Shown in pieces: positions 11,411 through 23,420 of a stretch of 64,000 nucleotides of DNA. How positions within the stretch are numbered: the first letter of the stretch is position 1; each line of letters opens with the position of its first letter. Source of the DNA: Ophiodon elongatus (taxonomy: Eukaryota; Chordata; Actinopteri; Perciformes; Hexagrammidae). The DNA lies in NCBI GenBank assembly GCA_016806645.1, contig JACSYO010000570.1, forward strand, positions 4,530,001-4,594,000, written 5' to 3'. Below the pieces are notes generated by a model. The model did not search any database and had not been told where the DNA came from. It saw only the letters and a list, made by a program, of their open reading frames with translations. The position numbers and the translations under genes are program-made.

Positions 11411-11680
11411 AATCAGGCTACAGCCTTCAATCTGTTCGATGTCATTGGGTCAGCGCTTGATGAAGCAGGATTGGATTGGAGCAAAGTGAATGGTGCATTG
11501 ATGGATAATTGTAATGTCATGCGGGACCAACAACATGGTGTGGAGGCATTGATTAAACGGATAAATCCAAACCATTTGGACATTCATGGGTATACGGTTT
11601 ATATTGTCAACAATGCTGCCAAAGCCCTTGTAAAACATTTTGATCAGTATGTGGAGCGCGTAACTGATGATATTCTATGA
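11411..11680 (+). pseudogene. Transposase-like ORF fragment (probable hAT-like element)
   Basis: The frame is open from 11411 (just after a TAA) to the stop at 11678-11680, about 89 codons. There is no in-frame start at the left end, so it is a broken internal piece. The translation reads like real protein: FDVIGSALDEAGLDWSKVNG, then MDNCNVM, GVEALIKRINPNHLDI and VNNAAKALVKHFDQYVE. The 'DNCNVM...GVEALI...NNAAKAL' pattern resembles proteins derived from hAT-like transposases of fish, as I remember the family. There is no neighbouring exon, and LINE tail sequence starts about 130 bp downstream. The family call is tentative. A degraded host-gene exon is possible but less likely. Confidence 0.4.
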
Positions 11681-11811
11681 TATTCTAAGGAATGGTGGCA
11701 AGTGCAGGCAAGTACATCCACATCTGATTAATCATGTGAACATGTTATAGTTTTTTTAAGGGTAAAATTCTATGCTTTTCCACCTTAAAAATCTTATACC
11801 GTTCGCTGATG

Positions 11812-11912
11812 ATGTCATCTCGCTTGTTTATATTGTTGTTGCTTTTATTGGTTGTTTTTACTATGTAAAGTGCCTTGAGTACCTTGTAAAGTGCTATACA
11901 AATAAAATGTAC

Positions 11913-11943
<31 letters not shown>
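11812..11943 (+). mobile_element. L2-like LINE 3' tail
   Basis: Closely matches 1180-1277: 'cttgtttatattgttgttgc', 'taaagtgccttgagtacctt', then a long ATT trinucleotide repeat (11910-11943). It is a 5'-truncated insertion of the same family. Confidence 0.75.
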
Positions 11944-11945
<2 letters not shown>

Positions 11946-12639
11946 TGGAAGTGAACCATGGATTGCCAGGGCAGGGTCCCTAGGCACAAATTTGCAAGGT
12001 CCAAGTCCCAGACAAGTTCATCCTCAGTGGCTGTGAGTGACAGCACTTCCAGATATCTCTGTGTCATTCATTTGACATTTGCAAAAAGGAATGTCTTCCC
12101 TCACAGATGCTAACAGAAAGCGTCAGATGGTCTTGAGGCAACGTATGCGTTAGGAAGTGATCGGCTGTTTTTAGTATCCATAATGGAGGCACCCTCCGTC
12201 CGTCACGTCTCATGAAAGATTTGAAATATAAATTAATTTGAGCATGTGGTTTAATTCAACACGCTCTTTTCCCAACTAGTCACATACTGACACTTGGTCA
12301 CTTTCCATCACAGCTCGTCAAACTATCACGCTCCACTACGGTCGCAGTAAACACATGGTTAAAGTTGAGAAATCAAACTAAAACACCTGCTCAGGTTTAG
12401 GCAATAAAACCCCTTATTTATGTTAAGGACATGGATTGTTTTTAACCTAAGCACGTCTTTTTTCTGTCTCTGTACTAGATCATCATACTGTCAAGGAGTG
12501 TGACAAAGTTTCGGTATTTGATGCCCTTGGCATGAGAACAGGGTCACAAAACACCCGCACACATAATCCTTTCAAATGAAGTCCTTTTACACATTTGTAC
12601 CCAGTTTTTTCATTAAATAGTTCAATATTTTTGGAAATA
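11944..12639. other. No gene recognised
   Basis: Nothing supported in this stretch. Confidence 0.4.
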
Positions 12640-12835
12640 CACTTATTTTAAATCTTTACTTAAGACTCACTTTTACCATATAGCTCATTCCTATGTAACT
12701 GATTTTATCTGTTGCACATGTACGATTTTGCTCCATCTTGTTTTACCTTTTGGGTTCTGGATCTTATTTGCTCATATGTTTTATTGTGAAGCACTTTGTA
12801 ACTTTGTTTTGAAAGGTGCTATAGAAATAGTTATG
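12640..12835 (+). mobile_element. LINE 3'-end fragment
   Basis: A short coding remnant (SLLKTHFYHIAHS-like, about 12650-12700) is followed by the tail 'aagcactttgtaactttgtt', 'ttgaaaggtgctatagaaat'. This is the usual 3' end of a fish L2-type LINE. It is 5' truncated. Confidence 0.5.
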
Positions 12836-13059
12836 ACTATTCCAGATTATTTTTTCTTTGGAAAATATACACTGAGTATTGCTGCTCAACATTTATCCGC
12901 TTACGTTTCCAGATCTATACATTCACTTGCTTAGTTCCCGAAATGAAATGAAAACAACATAACAAAAGGCACACAATCAAGAGACTGTATAAAATAAATT
13001 TACAGATGAATCGTTCCAAAGCATATAAGGTGGGATAGTTGAAACTATAAAAATAAACT

Positions 13060-13735
13060 TAAAATCAAGTGGTTGCACAACAGAGCTATATTTAAAAATA
13101 AATACATAAAATTCCTTGTCAAGCAAAAAGGCAAGTCTGTAAAAATGTGTCTTAAGACAGGATTTAAAAGCGGAAACTGTCAGTATATCGGATACTCACT
13201 GGAACACTGTTCCAGAGCTGAGGTGCCAGTACAGCAAACGCTTGATCACCCTTAGACCTTAACCTGGACTCTAGCTAGCGCTAGCAGGCCTAGCCCAGCT
13301 GATCTAAGAGACCCTTTTGAACAATAGGGAGTCCTTTTAGCAGTGGCTGAATACAAGCTATTTTAAAGTAATCTGGCACACATCCAGAGCAGAGGGAGAC
13401 GTTTAAAATTTGGAGTAGATTAGGGCCCATTTCCCCCAACACTTCTCTGAATAGTTTTGTCCGAATGATATCCAGATATGCCTATATGTAGGTTTCATAT
13501 GGGATACAGTGTCGGTCAGAGTTTCCATATCAACTGCCTGAAAGCTATCCATGGACAAGGAATAATCATGGGAGAAGCTGGTAAAGCGATGTTTGCTCGA
13601 ACTTGGTGATTTTTGTTGAGAAAGAACAATAGATATTTCTCACAGTCAGCAGCAGCTGAAGCTAAAGGACTCACAGTGGGAGATTTGACAAGCTGATTAA
13701 TGGTTTCTAAAAATAGCCTCAGTCAAAATTGCAGT
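13060..13735 (-). mobile_element. L2-like LINE fragment with N-terminal RT region, minus strand
   Basis: Minus-strand translation of about 13735 down to 13320 follows the N-terminal part of fish L2-type ORF2. INQLVKSPTVSPLASAAADC comes first, then LDIIRTKLFREVLGEMGPN near 13460-13405, LLQILNVSLCSGCVPDYFK, and IACIQPLLKG near 13345. Several stops and frameshifts interrupt it. The lower part (13060-13310) resembles a separate common fish repeat region that contains 'actggaacactgttccagag'. This is a dead copy. Confidence 0.65.
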
Positions 13736-14048
13736 CATGTGTTTTACCCTTAATGTTAATCTGAGTCTGAATCATTCAGGTTTGAAATTAACATCACATT
13801 TATTTGCAGTTCCTTTGATTACAACGTGCAAAAACGGTTAGGGGATAGTTGAATGCAATCAATAACTTACACAACAGTTGCTGCAATTTTTTTATTAGGT
13901 GTGGACTATAATTGCTCTCACTTCTTGCATAAGACAACGTCAGAAGAGTGAGAAAGTATGGGGCTTTTTACTGATGCAGCCGTTGGGAGGCAAAATAAAT
14001 GCTCTCAATCTTGTGTTTAGCACCTTTAAATAGCACATTATGTATGTA
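13736..14048. other. No gene recognised
   Basis: Nothing supported. Confidence 0.4.
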
Positions 14049-14081
14049 TGTAGGTATATATATATATATATATATATATGC

Positions 14082-14113
<32 letters not shown>

Positions 14114-14170
14114 GCATATATATATACATATATATATATATTTGTATGTGTGAGTATATATGATTTATAA
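14049..14170. repeat. (TA)n-rich compound microsatellite
   Basis: Long TA tracts broken by TATG and CATA steps, trailing into GT-rich sequence near 14190-14245. Confidence 0.9.
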
Positions 14171-15276
14171 CTATATGTACAAATGTACGTGTATATGTAT
14201 GTGTGCGTATGTAGGGTATATATTATGTATGTGTGTGTGCTATGTAATTGTGTAATTTCTAAACAACAACCACTGACACATTTTCTTTAATTAGTCCTCT
14301 GTTGCTGCCAACCCCACAGTCTAAAAAGCCAACATGCTCTACTCATAGGCTCTACTTACTCTAAATGTAAAATGAGTCCGACATGCTCTACAGTATATGT
14401 GAATTGAGTCAGACAGGGGGAATGTATGCGAAAGAAAAACAATATGAAGCTGGAGTGAAATGAAAAGAGCGGCTCCTTGGGAAGATGGGAAATTAGTGGC
14501 TGAGACAACTGCACATCCCTGCTGGGAGCCTCAAACCTACTGTGCAGCTGCTACATCAGGAGAATAAAAAGATTTAAAATTGCCTCACAAGTTTTCAGTC
14601 AGTCGATAAATCTCAAATGCATCGGCCTAGAGCTGAAAGCTAATGTAAAGCTGCATGACACCTCTCATGTCCTGGTGCTATGAGGCGTGAAGCGCCATTG
14701 GCCACATGAAGGTAAATTAAAAGTGGGGCCATGCCTTGGTAAACAGGAAAAATCAAACAGGCTCAGCTTCAGCTGCAGATTCAGTTGGTACAATAACAGT
14801 GTGTTACTAATTTGGATTCAGCCGGGTGTGTTTCCACTGCTTTTATGATGTTTTATTTTTCTGTGCTTTGTCTAATTGACATAAGCACACTGTGGAAATA
14901 CAATGATAACTCAACGACCAAAGTAATACACAAGTGTAGAATGTATATTCTTGCAAAATTACATTTAAAAAATAGTTGTCACAATGTCACTTCATATCGG
15001 AATCAAAGATTGGCACCCATTCACTCGAACGTTGTTAGCCGCTGCTAAATCAGAGCTGTGATTTAAAGGTGCGTAGTACGAGATTGGGTGCATTTCTATT
15101 GCCTCGCAACGGCACTTAACATGGCGACGCCTGAAGCTTAGTTTATGCTCGCCGTAGTGAAGTAGAAAATGACGCAATCACAACCAGTGCCTGGTGCGCG
15201 TAGTGGTCGCGGGGCTTGGTCGTAACTTGCCGCGCGCAATCACGTGACTATCACAAATAGTTCCCTGATAAAAGCA

Positions 15277-15660
15277 CTATTTACATGTCTTCGGATTATA
15301 CAAAGAAGGCCAATTCGTTTTTAGAAACGAGAGATCTAAAAAAAATCTTCATTTGAGTGTATTTTTTGCCAACCAAATCAAACTGCTTACAGGATATTAA
15401 GCCTTCGTGACTTGTTTCTTTACAGGCCTTGTATAAAGGCAATACAGTAGTCCATGAATTTGAATTGACTGATACTTACAATCCCTTCCCATCATTGTGA
15501 AGGTTGGTTTATGGCTTTTCTGACGGTTGCATTTACAGTCTATGGGCATATCTGAGGTTGACATTCGTTGTCTTTTTGATTCTTCACAGTTCATCTTGTT
15601 TGTACGCCCTTTGGAGTTTCTGAGAATAATGCAACAAACAGCGTATTGAGTATTAATGCA
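15277..15660 (+). repeat. Dispersed repeat, copy 2 (pairs with 5977-6251)
   Basis: Same repeat as 5977-6251 and in the same orientation, with about 120 extra bases around 15370-15500. Either this copy received an insertion or the other lost the segment. The upstream flank (15060-15240) has 'gaagcttagtttatgct', reminiscent of a MITE end. Confidence 0.6.
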
Positions 15661-15986
15661 TTTTCTTTTTTTTGCATATTGTGTAAAATGAAAATAGAGA
15701 GAGCACATAAGGAAATCTGTTCCTGCACTTCTTCAAAATAATTGACAAAGTGCAACTACCGCCTGATAATGCTTTTAATTAGGACCCATGGCAAACATTT
15801 TATCTGTCTCTTCTATTCCATCTGTGTTTGACTCGAATCCCCGAAGACATTGGTATTTTAAAAAAATTACACTAATTAAAACAGAAACAGAAAACCCTGA
15901 TATAAAGTAATTAAGACCAAATTGACAAAGCCATGACAAATTGGAATGAGAGGTATCTGTGAGATATGACAAAAAGTTTGCCTCTG

Positions 15987-16004
15987 GGGTTACCGCGGTA
16001 ACCC
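15987..16004. promoter_or_regulatory. Perfect 18-bp palindrome resembling an RFX X-box
   Basis: The sequence gggttaccgcggtaaccc is fully self-complementary. Its core GTTACC-GC-GGTAAC fits the known RFX X-box pattern of two GTNRCC half-sites in inverted orientation. There is no adjacent promoter or exon that I can identify. Confidence 0.35.
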
Positions 16005-16067
16005 AAAGTTGGTAGTATCGTTGTTAAACAGTGTGAAAACAATACCCACTGCAACAACTGGCATTGA

Positions 16068-16088
16068 CAAAAAAAAAAAAAAAAAAAA
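16068..16088. repeat. Poly(A) tract
   Basis: About 20 consecutive A residues. No retroelement tail was recognised just upstream. Confidence 0.8.
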
Positions 16089-17447
16089 GAAAAGCCAGCT
16101 TCTCCTGTAAACTGGTGTTGTTGTTATCATGTTATTGTCCTGTAGCAGCTGCACGGAACAGAACTGCTGGCCATATTGATAAGCAGAGAAATTATCAGAT
16201 TGCTATCTTGGTTAGCGGTAGCAGTGTTACCCTCCTGTGACTGGATGTCTTAGACCAAGATACTGTAAATCCCTATAGAGATGCTGCACGCTGTCAATAA
16301 TGTAGAAAGATTAAACCGGCAGAGTTTTTCTATAGCTTACATTTTGGACCTGGAGCAGGGCACCTTCACAGATGGCCTGAATCTATCTCTCCCATAATGT
16401 GTTACCACGTTTATGTCCAACTTTCAGGTGATTTGCTTCGGGCCCACGCGGTATCTGGTTCATCACGTGAGTGCAACAGCCTTCACATGGTCCCGTGATT
16501 ATGAGCTGCTTTCGAAAAGGATGTCCATTATGAAAGATGGTGTTCTGATCAGGTGAAAAAACAAAACAAAAAAAAACATCCCCCTTCTAACTCTACTTAA
16601 GTACACCACAGGAATTTCCTTCCAACAGAACATTTGAGTCAGTCACCCAGTAAGGGATTACCCACGAGACCTATGCTGTATGGGTGCATGCTGTTTGGTT
16701 TAAACATGCAGAAAGTTCAATAAACCTTCTGTTAAACCTTCTGGGAGAAGAGGTCCAGTATAGACTGCTGTGATGCTGATTATACTATCATCCACAGTGT
16801 AATCAGGAGTTTCACAGAAACGTCAATACTGGTGTTCTGCTCAATAAGTTTCCCACAGAATGTCAGCTCTTGTGATTAGTTCATTAAACACATGGCAATG
16901 CGAGTGATGCCTGTGTTTCATCAGCAGTCTCTGATTTTGAAAGAGGGGCTGAGAGTACTTTCATGATTGGATGAACCATCCCTGATTAAAGCTGTCGGGC
17001 GAAGACCGAAAACATGTTTTCCATGGAGAAGAGTGTTGTTCTTGGAGCGGCCATTGTTGTTTAGAACAACAACAACAACAACAACAAACTTAGAAGAAGT
17101 AAGAGTTGTAGCTGAGCTGCAGTTTTCTGGGATTTGGGGATTTTCATAGATTTTGGTAGATTTTGGTCAGGCTGCAACGGTTCTAAGCCATTGCGGAAGT
17201 GTCCATCAGGAGCCGAATCCTCTAGTTGCAAAAAGAAGCCCACTTTTTCAGGCAAGCACAAGTATTTGGTTAGCCTCAATAAACAGACCAAATTTCCATT
17301 TACTTTACTGTCACTCCCTCAACCTGACACTGTGTTCATGTCAGCCGATTTCTAGATGGGAGGGAGGTGACTTGTTTTGCCCTGACCATTTTTTCTCAGT
17401 ACCGAAGCTGTGATAGGGTTGCTAACAGGGAGTTAATGTTGGGTTGG

Positions 17448-17449
17448 TT

Positions 17450-17513
<64 letters not shown>
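17448..17513. repeat. (GT)n microsatellite
   Basis: About 33 uninterrupted GT units. Confidence 0.97.
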
Positions 17514-17517
<4 letters not shown>

Positions 17518-17883
17518 AAACTATTGTGTTAAAACATGTCCAGTGTGCCAGCCCTGGCAGTCATGAGACCAGACTCTCCATCTGGAGCAAGGCTGAGGTC
17601 TACGCAGACGAGGCGGATACGCAACCGTGCTGATTTGCTTACTGCACAGTGGCCCCTACTTTTTTCAGTAAAAAGATCTCTCCCTCCTTCGCTTCTCTCT
17701 TTCTCTTCGTCTCTTTAGTCATGGTTCTTGAATAGGAGGCGGGAGTTTGACAGGTATTTTTTTAACAAAATCATTGTCCTCTTGAACCTTTTCAAATCTG
17801 TCTGTCTCGCCACCCAGGTGCCTCCTCACCATGGCAACCAGTGACGCACATGCACGGAAGCATGTGCGTAGTGTGTGAATGTT

Positions 17884-18151
17884 AAATGGATTGTACTTGT
17901 ATCGCGCTTTTCTAGTCTTCCCACCACTCAAAGCACTTTAACGCTACATGTCATCATTCACCCATTCACACCCATCAGGACTCAGACTAACATTTCACAC
18001 CCATTCATACACTGCGGGCACAGCCTGTGGGAGCAATTTCGGTTTAAGTGTCTTGCCCAAAGACACATTGACATGGATTAGCGGAGCCAGGGATCAAACC
18101 GCCGATCCTGTGATCGAAGGACGACCCTGCTCTACCACTGAGTCACAGTCG
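17884..18151 (-). mobile_element. tRNA-derived SINE, copy 1, minus strand
   Basis: Read on the minus strand, the 5' end has an RNA polymerase III A-box-like stretch (gactcagtggtagagcagg, about 18148-18130) and a B box (ggtttgatccc, 18100-18090) spaced as in a tRNA. The tRNA-unrelated body contains 'agacacttaaacc'. The 3' tail is 'aaaagcgcgatacaagtaca' and runs to 'atccattt' at 17884. A second copy in the same orientation is at 23421-23706. Confidence 0.75.
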
Positions 18152-18454
18152 TGTGTCACCTATTCAGCAAAGCCAGTTTTGTGTTTTAGATACAAATTTC
18201 ACAGTTTAGCCCTTATAGGCCTTACACATTTCACTTCTCGTACATGATTAATACATTAAAACATAGATATTTTCACCCTCTTTCAGATAATATGCCCATT
18301 TAAGCAATGGGCAATCACGGTTTTTGAAATATCTGGCTCTAAGCACAAACAGACCACTCTGTCTTGTTCAGGTAGAACCTTCTTTGTGTTATCACCAGTT
18401 ATGGCCAACAGTGACTCAGCACTTTCAGACACTAGAGAGCTGCGCTCACTGAAT

Positions 18455-19163
18455 GTGGGGCTACTTGTGGTTTTAAATGTCTTAAAAAGTAGGATGGCAG
18501 CCAGAGCTTTCAGTTATTAAGCTCCTCTTCTATGGAACCAGCTTCCACTTTCAGTCCGGGGGGCAGACACAGTCACCACATTTAAGAGTAGACTCAAGAC
18601 TCCTCTTTGATAGCGCTCATAGTTAGAGCTCAGGTTTGCCCTGGTCCAGCCCCTTGATATGCTGCTATAGGCCTAGACTGCTCGGGGACATCTTAGGATA
18701 CAGTGAGCTCCTCTCTCCTCTTCTCTATATCCTTCTGTATGAATTTATGTCCCATTAATGCACATAAATAACTCTACTTCTTCCCCAAAGTCTTTGTGCT
18801 TTATCTCCTCACAGGTTTCACAGGTTTCCACTTATTTTTGGTCGTCGTAACTTTTTCATCATGCTAACTACTCTCATTATATGAAAAATGTCTGTCATAT
18901 GCATTGATTGTGTTTTAACTCTGTTATGTTGTTCATTCTGTACACATTACATCTATTGTACTTCTGTCCATCCGGGGAGAGGAATCCTCCTCTGTTGCTC
19001 TTCCTAAGGTTTCTTCCCTTTTTCTCCCCGTTAAAGTTTTTTTTTCGGGGAGTTTTTCCTGTGCCGATGTGAGGTCCTGGAACAGAGGATGTTGTATGTG
19101 TAAAGCCCTCTGAGGCAAATTTGTAATTTGTGATTTTTGGATAAATTGAATTGAATTGAAATG
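18455..19163 (+). mobile_element. L2/Rex1-like LINE, C-terminus and 3' UTR
   Basis: Homologous to 9030-9512 plus 10305-10700. The ORF2 C-terminus (RMAARAFSY-like, then LLWNQLPLSV-like) is at about 18480-18570. The 3' UTR follows with 'gcctagactgctcggggaca' and ends in a 'gtaaagccctctgaggcaaa' tail with aattg repeats. It is uninterrupted here, so it shows what the other copy looked like before the hAT insertion. Confidence 0.75.
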
Positions 19164-19377
19164 ATTCTCATAAGTTGATTGGACACCAAACAGTTTCTGC
19201 CTGTTTTTGATTGGTGCATCACTTTCGGGTTCTTTTTTTAACCTCTCTCTATACTTTTTAAATAATTTACAGATTTAAATCTTCAGATGTACAACTACCT
19301 CTCTCTCTCTCTCTCTCTCTGTCTCTCACTCACTAACTCACCACTGTTCTTATGAAAAAACCTCCCTTTGGAGTAAA

Positions 19378-19760
19378 AGACATACTACTGTTACTACTGC
19401 TGTTGATATTTCTATTACTAATACTGCTCCTACTTCTAGTACGACTACAGCTGCTGCTGCTGCTGCTACTACTACTGTTGATATACAAATACTGCTGTTA
19501 CTACTACTTCTACTACTGCGTCTTCTGGTACTGATACCGCTACTATTACTACTGCTATAGCTGCTGCTTCTGCTACTACTACTACTGCTGCTGCTGCTGC
19601 TACTTCTTCCACTACTATTGCTGATGGAACTGTTTCTTCAACTACACCACTGATACTACTGCTGCTACTAATACTACCACTACCACTACTACCACTACCA
19701 CTACTATAACTTCAGCTGCTGAAACTACTACTCTTGTTACGACTACTACTTCTCCTACTA
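19378..19760. repeat. Long compound trinucleotide region (CTA/CTG-rich)
   Basis: Nearly 400 bp dominated by CTA, CTG and CTT triplets in shifting blocks, including runs of ctgctgctgctg and actactactact. A CT tract lies just before it at 19300-19322. The leucine- and valine-rich open frames across it are a by-product of the repeat. Confidence 0.85.
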
Positions 19761-22036
19761 CTACCACTTCCAGAGATAAACAGTTTAGCTTCCAGCTTTT
19801 CCTGCATTGTATTTCAGCTCTTAGCTTCTTTAGATAATGCAGTTCAGCTTCCAAATCTGCCAGTTTTACAATTCAATTTTCAGGTTTTTCAGCTGTGCAG
19901 TTCTTGGCTTTTGGGGCATAACATTGTTTTTCAGATAAGTCATTAGAAATTTCCATATTTTCAGCAATGTTTTGCAATTCATGTCAGCTGTCAGCATTCT
20001 AATGCATTTTCTAGTTCAATGTATTACCTCTTTGTCAATGTTATCCAACACGGATCCAAGGAGGTTGTGGGGAAAAAGAGAAAAGAGAGAAAGGGGCTTA
20101 GACAAAGGAAGACACTGTACAGACTGTACAGATGAAGATCTATGGGAGGAAACAAGGAACGAAGGAGCGTTTCTGTGCCTGTTAGATTGCATCTGTGGTG
20201 TAACGTGCTTGACCCATTAGTCCTAGCCGAGATAGGACTTGACTGAACAATTATAAACCAATTAACTGCAACCACAGGCAGACTGCACAGAGCCGCTCTG
20301 TCCTTGTCATGAGTGTGCAGTAAACAAGGTTGGTCTCGGCTCAATTTCTGTACAGCCACTGAATTTTCCTCAAATTTGGATTATTTAGGAACTAAAAAAA
20401 CAACATTTATATGATAGTGAAATAATGCTAGTTTTCTGCTCTTTGGCTCGACTGCACGGCTGCTGTCCTTTACCTATAGTTTAATACTGGTGCATTATGA
20501 AAAACCTGCATCACAGGTGTTTGATTATACTGTCAGTTTATTAGGAATTAATCCACACATGCCAGCCAATCTGAAGATGCTATAGTACAAAAACACATTT
20601 ATGAGCGTGACCTGTTCCTTCTTTACCGTAAACCCACCCTGTGCAGTTTATTCTGACTCAATCCCACATACGTCGTCCTGCTGCCTTAAAATACTTACTA
20701 GTGGACTACATGTGTATCCATTCACAGATGAAAGTAGTCCACATCAACTGTAGTATTTATTCTTTTTTTGAGTAATGTTCGCTAAAAAACTGCAGTGCCC
20801 AGTTGTTTTAGGAAATCCCTGAGCATTTTCTTTCGAATAATTAATAACATAGTCGGAAGCTGTTTTTGGCCAGGATTCTATCATCCCCTCAAGCCGACAC
20901 AACGGTCTGCCACAGCGTAATTTGTAAATTCATTGTTTGTGGTCACAATTGTTTCATGAAGTTGCTAGAAATTATGGGGAATAAACAAAATATCACACAT
21001 CATAAAGGAGGATCAGCTACCTCGTGCCAATTTACAATGTTTATAATTTTTTTTAATAATGCACCTTGATTTATTTACTGATTATTTTTTCAATAAATTT
21101 GGATTTTTTAACTGAGAACTGAGACAATTAAAGAGACAGGTGAGCGCCGCATTCCTCGCTTTGTGCGTGTTTGATAAAGAGAGAGACGGGTAAGAAACCG
21201 ATGGAAGCCGGTGGACTATTGTAGCAATGTTTCTGTAAGTTATTAATAACTATTCAAATGTTTACATTATGAATTAAACCTCCAATGCATTCAGCCCCTT
21301 CCAAAAGCTTTGTAATCCAGCCTTGAACTGCTGTGTCTCTTTGGAGACTAACTAAAATAAACAATAAACAACAATAAATCCGACACTGAATGTTTTCTGT
21401 GATTATTTATCAATTTATCTGTGTTTAAAACACGTTTGATGTAATAACATGGGAAAAATAATACATTATATGGTAATAATTTATAATATGGCAACTTTTG
21501 TCTGTACGATCACGGCAGAATAAATTATCTGAGCTCTTGTGTGTTTTATTTTACTACCTTACTGCCTTTAGACAATGCACCAGTTACAATAGAGAATACA
21601 GGCAGCGACATTATAGGAGTCCAACAGGGCAAGCCTGTCACTTGAGCATAAAAGGCAAGTGGTGAAGTGATGAAGGTCAAATTCCATCCTGTGTGACATC
21701 ACCCGCCCTTTTCATTAGTTTCCATCCATATCTTCAGAGTCCACTCAGTCAAGACAAGCGGATACAGACACTCATTCATCCCCACTGCCATTAAAAGGAG
21801 GTAGTCTGCCCATCAGGAACATTTGGTTCTACTTGTAGAATGATGTTCACGTTGTCCTCTGATTATGTTGTTGTTGTTGAATGGTTCAGTTTGATGTATT
21901 TTGAATCCTGATTTTAAGGGTATTCTGGTTATTCTTTCGTGAATGGCAATGACAATGGTTTGATAGTCATCATGCATTGTTGGTACTGCTGTTCTGATGA
22001 TGATGTTCATTGATGCGATGCTGTGCTGAGTCTGTA
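19761..22036. other. No gene recognised
   Basis: A minus-strand open frame at 20024-20359 has no recognisable motif. I see no repeat that I can name. Confidence 0.4.
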
Positions 22037-22740
22037 TCCATCCATCCATCCATCCATCCATTGTCATCCACTTATCCGGGGTCGGGTCGCGGTGGCAGCA
22101 GCCCAGCAGGCCGACCCAGGCTCCCCTCTCACCCGCAACATGTTCCAGCTTGTTCTGGGGGATCCTACGGAGAAAACTCATTTCGGCCGCTTGTATCCGA
22201 GACCTCGTTCTTTCGGTCACGACCCAGAGTTCGTGACCATAGGTGAGGGTCGGAACGTAGACTGCCCGGTAAATTGAGAGCTTTGCCTTCCGGCTCAGCT
22301 CCCTCTTCACCAAGACGGTCCGGTGCAGCGCCTGTTTTACTGCTGCAGCCGCACCGATCCGTCAGTCGATCTCCCGCTCTATCTTACCCTCACTCATGAA
22401 CAAGACCCCGAGACACTTGAACTCCTTCGCTTTCGGTAGGCACTGTGTCCCCACCCGGAGGGAGCAATCCGCCGGTTTCCGGCAGAGCACCATGGCCTCA
22501 GATTTGGAGGTGCTTACTCTCATCCCCGCCGCTTGACACACGGCTGCAAATCGCCCCAGTGAATGGTGGAGGTCACCACATCATCTGCGAACAGCAGAGA
22601 GGCGATCCCGAGACCCCTGAACCCGACGTTCTCCTCCTCCCGGCTGCGCCTATATCCTGTCCATGAAAGTCACGAACAGGACCGGTCATAAAGGGCAGCC
22701 CTGGCGGAGGCCAACACCCACCAGTCTGTATCACTCTGAC
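22037..22740 (-). mobile_element. Rex3/RTE-like LINE fragment, minus strand, with in-frame internal deletion
   Basis: Minus-strand translation gives IQTGGCWPPPGLP (about 22730-22690) and the catalytic RT motif LLFADDVV (about 22600-22575). ELSRKAKLSIYRAVYVPTLT, YGHELWVVTERTRSRIQAAE and MSFLRR follow. SFLRR is then joined in frame to IPQNKLEHVAGERGAW, which in intact fish RTE elements lies roughly 85 residues further on, so an internal deletion is inferred. The 3' end at 22037 is a GGAT repeat (atcc on the + strand), the known Rex3 terminal repeat. The element is 5' truncated, and frameshifts separate the upper and lower parts. Confidence 0.85.
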
Positions 22741-22968
22741 TAATGTTTTTATGTTTGTTTTATTTAGCACTCTATGCTGCAAAACCAATTACCCTTCGGG
22801 AACAAATAAGGTTCACAGTTGGAATTAATGTGTCTAAGGCCGTGAGCAAAGACAGGGAGGGAAATTAGAGTGTTCAGAGTTGGTTTAATGCAGTCATTTC
22901 AAAAGACTGGGTCAGGACCGGACGGCAACCTCCAGTTCTGACGAGTGAAGCTGATGCAGAAGTGTATT

Positions 22969-23415
22969 AAAACCTGCATTCTCTCTACTGACCAGCAGGG
23001 AGCGACTCCTCCAGTTGCAAATAGGATGGAAGTTGACCCTACTTCTGACTTGATTTATTTCCTCAGTAAACATTGTAGAAATTAGTTTATGGTCTCAATC
23101 TCTAGTTTCAAGTCTTCTTCAATACAGCATGATGTTCATTTAGTAAATTATGGTCCATTTAGAGTAAAATAGAACATATAGCAGGGTATGCTTTAGGGTG
23201 GGCTTACTGTGATTGACAATTTGCTGCCGCTACCAGAGCAGTATAGGGCGTCTCTACGTCACTCTTCCGCATTCCAAATATGGTAACTCACGTTCATTGG
23301 TTGCAAAAAAAACAACATGGCGACATCATAATCCAAGATAGTGATGGCGAAATCGCCATACTCGAGGCTTCATACGAACCAATGGGTGACGTCAGGATGA
23401 CTACGTTTACTTCTT
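22969..23415 (+). repeat. Interspersed repeat family R1, copy A
   Basis: About 450 bp beginning near 'aacctgcattctctctactg' and ending near 'tgactacgt'. It contains the diagnostic block 'gaagacttgaaac' (as its complement), 'tcaatacagcatgatgttca' and 'tttagtaaattatggtccat'. Further copies are at 26505-26743 (minus), 27092-27541 (minus) and 53056-53560 (plus). It is non-coding and its class is unknown. Confidence 0.75.
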
Positions 23416-23420
23416 TTGGT

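Noticed and set aside
19352..19854. Leu-rich and Val-rich frames
   Set aside because: Translation of the CTA/CTG repeat.
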